Shown here one piece after another: positions 60,348-64,000 of a stretch of 64,000 bases of DNA. How positions within the stretch are numbered: position 1 is the stretch's first letter; every line of letters begins with the position of its first letter. The translations under genes were made by a program, and so were the position numbers. Location of the stretch: the NCBI RefSeq assembly GCF_900116635.1, contig NZ_FPBJ01000011.1, forward strand, positions 21,636 to 85,635. The letters are read 5' to 3'. Source of the stretch: Xenorhabdus koppenhoeferi. GTDB lineage: Bacteria > Pseudomonadota > Gammaproteobacteria > Enterobacterales > Enterobacteriaceae. The notes beneath the pieces are model-generated. The model made no database searches. It saw only the letters and a program-made list of their open reading frames with translations, and was not told the origin of the DNA.

Positions 60348-62478
60348 TCGTTATGTTATTGAGGCGCTGTTACGCCCCGCCGTTGAGTTTAATTCAGCGG
60401 TTGCGGCTGGGGCTGCTGCATATGTTTGTGTAGTAGCTCCGTGGGCTGTGGCTCTGGCTCCGTCAGTTAGCTATGTAACTGCTGGGGCTTTCGCTTGCTT
60501 TTCTGCCGTTCGTACTCGCCAAGGATTACGAGTTTTACGATATAGACGTAATTTACGTAAGTTGCCGTTATATAAAATGTCTTCACATCAAGTACCAGTC
60601 AGTAATCAACGCCTGTTCTTGGGTAAAGGATTTTTATGGCAACAAAAGCACACACAGAGATTACTGGAAGCATTGCGTCCAGAAGTTGAACACTATGTGC
60701 AGCCGTCTCGCTATTATCAATTAGCCAGAAATTTTGAGCAGCGCTTTGAATTTCGTTTTCCTAGGATATGTGAATTATTACAGACAGATAGTGTATTAAA
60801 TCCTGTTCGCCCACTGCCTCCAGTTGGAGGAAACCCGATTTTGCATGGAATTGAACCAGATGAAGTGAATGTTTCAATGGATTTGCGTGAACGTGTAGGG
60901 CATATGTTGGTATTGGGTACAACACGTGTTGGCAAAACCCGTTTGGCAGAATTGTTAATTACACAAGATATCCGGCGTGGAAATGTTACCATTGTTTTTG
61001 ATCCTAAGGGCGATGCGGACTTATTAAAACGCATGTGGGCAGAAGCGCAAAGAGCGGGACGCGGCGATGAGTTTTATGTTTTTCACTTAGGTTGGCCTGA
61101 TATTAGCGCCCGTTATAATGCCGTAGGGCGCTTTGGGCGAGTTTCTGAAGTCGCCAGTCGTGTTGCTGGGCAATTATCAGGAGAAGGGAACAGCGCGGCT
61201 TTCCGTGAGTTTGCTTGGCGGTTTGTCAATATAATAGCTCGTGCATTAGTTGCGTTGGGGCAGCGCCCCGATTACGCTCTAATCCTACGTTATGTCACTA
61301 ACATTGGTGAACTCTATCAAACGTACTCATTAAAAATTATCGAAGAACTGTTACCTAACCTTTTTGCACAAATTCAGAACGCGCAAGATATATTAACCGA
61401 AAAGGATGTTCCTCGTCACTTGCAAAGCGATCCTAACGCTACTTCTATTTGGGCCATCGAAATGGCGCTGAGCAGTAATGAAGGAAAGAAAATCTATGAC
61501 CCTATCTTGGATGGTTTACGTAGTGCGATACGTTATGACCGAACATATTTTGACAAAATAGTTGCATCCCTTCTTCCTTTGTTAGAAAAGCTAACTACAG
61601 GAAAAACGGCGGCGTTACTTTCTCCTGATTATGATGATATGAGTGATCCACGCCCGATATTCGACTGGCAACAAGTTATCAGGAAACAAGGAATTGTGTA
61701 TGTGGGATTGGATGCGTTGTCAGATCCAGAGGTGGCGGCTGCGGTAGGTAATTCTATGTTTGCCGATTTAGTCTCTTTTGCGGGGCATATCTACAAATTT
61801 GGTGCGCATGATGGTTTACCTGAAGAGGATAAAATTAAAAAGAAGCCTATCAGCTTACATTGTGATGAATTTAATGAACTGATGGGGGATGAATTTATTC
61901 CATTGCTGAATAAAAGCGGGGGAGCTGGTATTGAGGTAACTGCATACACGCAAACTTGGTCAGATATTGAAGCACGGCTTGGTAATGCCGCAAAATCGGC
62001 TCAGGTAACAGGAAACTTTAATACATTAATAATGTTGAGAGTCAGGGAATTGGCAACGGCTAAATTGCTGACAGAACAGTTACCAGAAGTCGATATATAC
62101 ACTAAGACCTTAGTATCAGGTATCACTGATATTTCAAATCTAGGACAGGGGAGTGATTTCACTTCTAATACTCAAGACAGGGTAAGTTTGGTTAGTAAGC
62201 CTTTGTTATCTCCTGCTGATATCATTCAATTACCAAAAGGCCAAGCATTCGGATTATTGGAAGGAGGAAAATTATGGAAGATGCGTATGCCTCTACCTGA
62301 TAGTAAAGATGATGTATTAATGCCTGAAAGTTTGAAAAAGATCGAAGAATACATGAGAAAGAATTATCGTACAGGTGAATCTTGGTGGTCAGCTAGCCAG
62401 TTACCAAATGATATTCAAGAAATACCAACACAATTAGCAGAAGATAAAGGGGAAGGTGATGGCGCAGGCACAAACTGA
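60340..62478 (+). CDS. traD: Type IV coupling protein TraD (TIGR03743 family)
   Basis: A 712-residue membrane-anchored ATPase. Two N-terminal membrane helices (residues ~20-60), then the motor domain with Walker A LGTTRVGKTRLAELL, 'VTIVFDPKGDADLLKRMW', Walker B PISLHCDEFNELMGDEFIPL, and the later 'TAYTQTWSDIEARLG' and TLIMLRVRE motifs. It brings the relaxase-DNA complex to the secretion channel. Complete, with normal length for SXT/SPI-7-type TraD. It overlaps the preceding and following genes. Confidence 0.95.
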   Translation: MSDRYVIEALLRPAVEFNSAVAAGAAAYVCVVAPWAVALAPSVSYVTAGAFACFSAVRTRQGLRVLRYRRNLRKLPLYKMSSHQVPVSNQRLFLGKGFLWQQKHTQRLLEALRPEVEHYVQPSRYYQLARNFEQRFEFRFPRICELLQTDSVLNPVRPLPPVGGNPILHGIEPDEVNVSMDLRERVGHMLVLGTTRVGKTRLAELLITQDIRRGNVTIVFDPKGDADLLKRMWAEAQRAGRGDEFYVFHLGWPDISARYNAVGRFGRVSEVASRVAGQLSGEGNSAAFREFAWRFVNIIARALVALGQRPDYALILRYVTNIGELYQTYSLKIIEELLPNLFAQIQNAQDILTEKDVPRHLQSDPNATSIWAIEMALSSNEGKKIYDPILDGLRSAIRYDRTYFDKIVASLLPLLEKLTTGKTAALLSPDYDDMSDPRPIFDWQQVIRKQGIVYVGLDALSDPEVAAAVGNSMFADLVSFAGHIYKFGAHDGLPEEDKIKKKPISLHCDEFNELMGDEFIPLLNKSGGAGIEVTAYTQTWSDIEARLGNAAKSAQVTGNFNTLIMLRVRELATAKLLTEQLPEVDIYTKTLVSGITDISNLGQGSDFTSNTQDRVSLVSKPLLSPADIIQLPKGQAFGLLEGGKLWKMRMPLPDSKDDVLMPESLKKIEEYMRKNYRTGESWWSASQLPNDIQEIPTQLAEDKGEGDGAGTN

Positions 62479-63217
62479 GGCTGATTCGCGTTCTCGTCCG
62501 GTAAAAGAGCCTGGTTTACTGGCAAAGTTACTTTGGCACTGGCCTTTAACATTGATAGGTATGTTATTAGCATCATTACTCTTCAGTTTATTCATTGAAT
62601 GGGCTGGAATTGCGTTATTTTGGACTGATCAAGGTTCGGAACATAGCCGCCAAGTTATGCTAACAGAAAGTGGATATTTATCATCAGAATTTACCCGTAG
62701 CCTTTTTATGTCATCACCTTCTCAGACTCTGAGCCAAGGGGTTAACTCTGCTTATAATTGGTTATTTGTCGATAGTGGAATTCTTAATTGGTTGCAATCA
62801 ACCTATGAGGCACAGATGAAAATTGATAATGAATTGACTAGAGAGTTGAATAATTGGAGTGAGTTTTTATTAATAGAACTGAGAGAATATATGGTAGCTT
62901 CAGTTTTTGTTGCCGTAACTTTCATTATCAGAATCACTATTCTGGTGTTATCAATTCCGTTGTTTGTTCTTGTTTTGTTAGTTGCTATGGTCGAAGGCTT
63001 AGGGAGACGAGATTTGAGGCGTTATGGTGCCGCTTATGAATCAAGTTTTGTCTACCATCATGCTAAACGTTTTGTAAAACCTGCTTTTGTTGTTCCCTGT
63101 ATGGTCTATTTATCATGGCCTTCTGCGGTGTACCCTAATTTATTGTTATTACCTGCGGCAGTTTTATTGGGAATTGCTATTACGGTTACAATGGCATCGT
63201 TTAAAAAATATCTATAA
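62459..63217 (+). CDS. ICE inner-membrane protein, TIGR03747 family
   Basis: Encodes 252 residues from ATG 62459, inside the traD 3' end. Four membrane segments: LTLIGMLLASLLFSLFIEWA near the start, FVAVTFIIRITILVLSIPLF and LVLLVAMVEGLGRRDLRRYG in the middle, and a pair near the end (VPCMVYLSWPSAVYP, LPAAVLLGIAITVTM). The 'GLGRRDLRRYGAAYESSFVYHHAK' motif is diagnostic of TIGR03747. It follows TraD throughout this ICE family. A strong hairpin follows, ending this part of the operon. Confidence 0.9.
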   Translation: MAQAQTEADSRSRPVKEPGLLAKLLWHWPLTLIGMLLASLLFSLFIEWAGIALFWTDQGSEHSRQVMLTESGYLSSEFTRSLFMSSPSQTLSQGVNSAYNWLFVDSGILNWLQSTYEAQMKIDNELTRELNNWSEFLLIELREYMVASVFVAVTFIIRITILVLSIPLFVLVLLVAMVEGLGRRDLRRYGAAYESSFVYHHAKRFVKPAFVVPCMVYLSWPSAVYPNLLLLPAAVLLGIAITVTMASFKKYL

Positions 63218-63225
63218 TCAAGCTG

Positions 63226-63264
63226 GACTCTGGCGGATAAAACTTGCTTTTATCCGCCAGAGTC
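63226..63264. terminator. 17-bp perfect hairpin after TIGR03747
   Basis: GACTCTGGCGGATAAAA (63226-63242) and TTTTATCCGCCAGAGTC (63248-63264) form a perfect stem with a 5-nt loop. No strong U-run follows on either strand, so it may be a terminator, an mRNA 3' stabiliser, or a protein-binding palindrome. Confidence 0.7.
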
Positions 63265-63331
63265 AGCAGACAAGCCGTTAGGCGCGTCAGTTTTCAGGAA
63301 AGATGATGGAGATAAATATAGTTTATACTCC

Positions 63332-63348
63332 TGTTTCCCCCCGAAACA
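63332..63348. repeat. TGTTTCCCCCCGAAACA palindrome, left copy
   Basis: Identical to 63707-63723. The two flank the small minus-strand gene at 63356-63658. A third, near-identical copy is at 49570. Confidence 0.65.
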
Positions 63349-63355
63349 TACATGA

Positions 63356-63658
63356 TTAACTTTCTCTTAACTCATAAAATTTTATTAAACTTTTAATAAA
63401 ATCTCGTCCTAAATATTCCTGAGACTCTATTCCTTGCATAGCCAGATCTAACATTAGATCAAATGCCTTTTTTAATTTATCATCACTTTCTCCTCGTATG
63501 TATCTAGCACATGCAAAAATATTACATTTGAAAGTATCGTTATATAAATTAACAACAAACTCTGCATAAAATTTCTTACGCATGGCAACATCTTTTAGAT
63601 ACTCTAGATCGTTCTCTTGTTCGTCTGTTAACATGATAGTATTTCTAATTATTATCAT
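63356..63658 (-). CDS. Hypothetical minus-strand protein in ICE-2
   Basis: Encodes 100 residues; AAGGA lies 7 nt before ATG 63658. Mostly helical and charged (LTDEQENDLEYLKDVAMRKK, 'ESDDKLKKAFDLMLDLAMQG'), with two Cys in NIFACARYIRG-like context. No family recognised. It interrupts the plus-strand transfer operon and is flanked on both sides by the TGTTTC palindrome, which suggests an inserted cargo gene in a variable site between TIGR03747 and the rest of the transfer genes. Confidence 0.65.
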   Translation of the reverse strand: MIIIRNTIMLTDEQENDLEYLKDVAMRKKFYAEFVVNLYNDTFKCNIFACARYIRGESDDKLKKAFDLMLDLAMQGIESQEYLGRDFIKSLIKFYELRES

Positions 63659-63698
63659 TATCTTTTCCTTACTTAATTAAATGTTAAAATGACTTGTC

Positions 63699-63913
63699 TT
63701 ATAGGATGTTTCCCCCCGAAACATGATTTAGTTCATTCCCTTTATTGCAATCAAGATCTTTTGGTAGACCAATATTAATATCACGACTAGAATTCCATGC
63801 CTGTTGCCAAAGTTCCCACTTAGACTGAGTGATTATATTGTAATAATTACCTTCTTTATTTTGTGCTAAAGTCGGATAGTTATCATCATCGAATGGATAA
63901 GTTTCTTGGATTC
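63699..63913 (-). pseudogene. C-terminal part of a gene cut by an IS30-type element
   Basis: The minus frame reads YPFDDDNYPTLAQNKEGNYY, then 'SKWELWQQAWNSSRDINIGL' and ends at TAA 63701-63699. About 70 residues remain; the rest is replaced at ~63,913 by IS30-type sequence. The right palindrome (63707-63723) lies inside its last codons. The intact protein cannot be identified. Confidence 0.6.
63707..63723. repeat. TGTTTCCCCCCGAAACA palindrome, right copy
   Basis: Same 17-mer as at 63332. Here it falls within the end of a minus-strand coding fragment, whereas the left copy lies just after a stop codon. Confidence 0.65.
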
Positions 63914-64000
63914 ACATATTAAGCGCAACACCGTAATGGACGAAGTAAATGAGTGGGTATTCCTTTAAATAACTCATTCGGTGTTTTGTAATCTCGTGTT
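63914..64000 (-). mobile_element. IS30-family element, transposase 3' end, continues past right edge
   Basis: The minus strand encodes TRDYKTPNELFKGIPTHLLR...CCA then a stop (TAA at 63921-63919). This resembles the last residues of IS30-type transposases (normally 'RP RK x L x Y K T P N E L F'). Only the end is in the window. Its insertion truncated the gene at 63699-63913. Confidence 0.7.

Overview
The window looks like a genome-island stretch of an insect-associated Morganellaceae bacterium (Xenorhabdus/Photorhabdus type). This is inferred from the mix of a two-partner haemagglutinin, an invasin-like inverse autotransporter, type VI secretion remnants and conjugative elements of the SPI-7/ICEhin1056 family, which use the 3' end of tRNA-Phe as attachment site. 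No housekeeping gene is present to fix the species.

Layout. 1-11.6 kb is a decayed surface/antagonism region: a TpsA haemagglutinin fragment running off the left edge and joined by deletion to a TpsB transporter fragment; an intact inverse autotransporter; an array of T6SS-type immunity genes (two intact, one dead); a VgrG stump fused to a foreign tail; and a TssF gene. 11.9-42.7 kb is the right part of one integrating conjugative element (ICE-1). It holds the end of its transfer operon (TIGR03757, TIGR03756, TIGR03755, a membrane protein, TraG), then cargo, then a plasmid-like antirestriction block, a relaxase-like TraI_2 protein, a tyrosine integrase and a tRNA-Phe att repeat. Its replication, partition and coupling genes are missing; T6SS debris sits where they should end. 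42.7-64 kb is the left part of a second, AT-richer ICE (ICE-2) in the same orientation: ParA, DnaB, ParB, island replication proteins, topoisomerase III, SSB, PilL-N, lytic transglycosylase, TraD and TIGR03747, ending in an IS30-interrupted gene.

The most interesting cargo lies in ICE-1. At 17.9-24.4 kb is what looks like an undescribed RiPP pathway. A 64-residue precursor carries three copies of the hexapeptide MAWPRH. It is followed by a radical SAM/SPASM maturase, a small protein that may be the precursor-recognition element, a cupin-like protein, a complete thiamine-diphosphate E1 alpha/beta pair with no E2 or E3, and an MFS exporter. Facing them is a pentapeptide-repeat protein that closely resembles Qnr gyrase-protection proteins, so DNA gyrase is the natural guess for the product's target. 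An aldo/keto reductase is divergent from the precursor.

At 28.2-34.7 kb is a two-gene, translationally coupled module. One product is a very large protein with a NERD nuclease-like domain, two kinase-like domains and an SF1 helicase; the other is an unknown 507-residue protein. This is a good candidate for an anti-phage or anti-plasmid system.

Noncoding structure is unusually rich. A roughly 140-nt element occurs twice (26.3 and 35.1 kb) with a compensatory base-pair change. Hairpins precede the antirestriction genes. In ICE-2 there are tandem UUCG-loop hairpins, a long noncoding hairpin-rich island after topB, a nested leader structure at 56.3 kb, and recurring TGTTTC/GAAACA palindromes.
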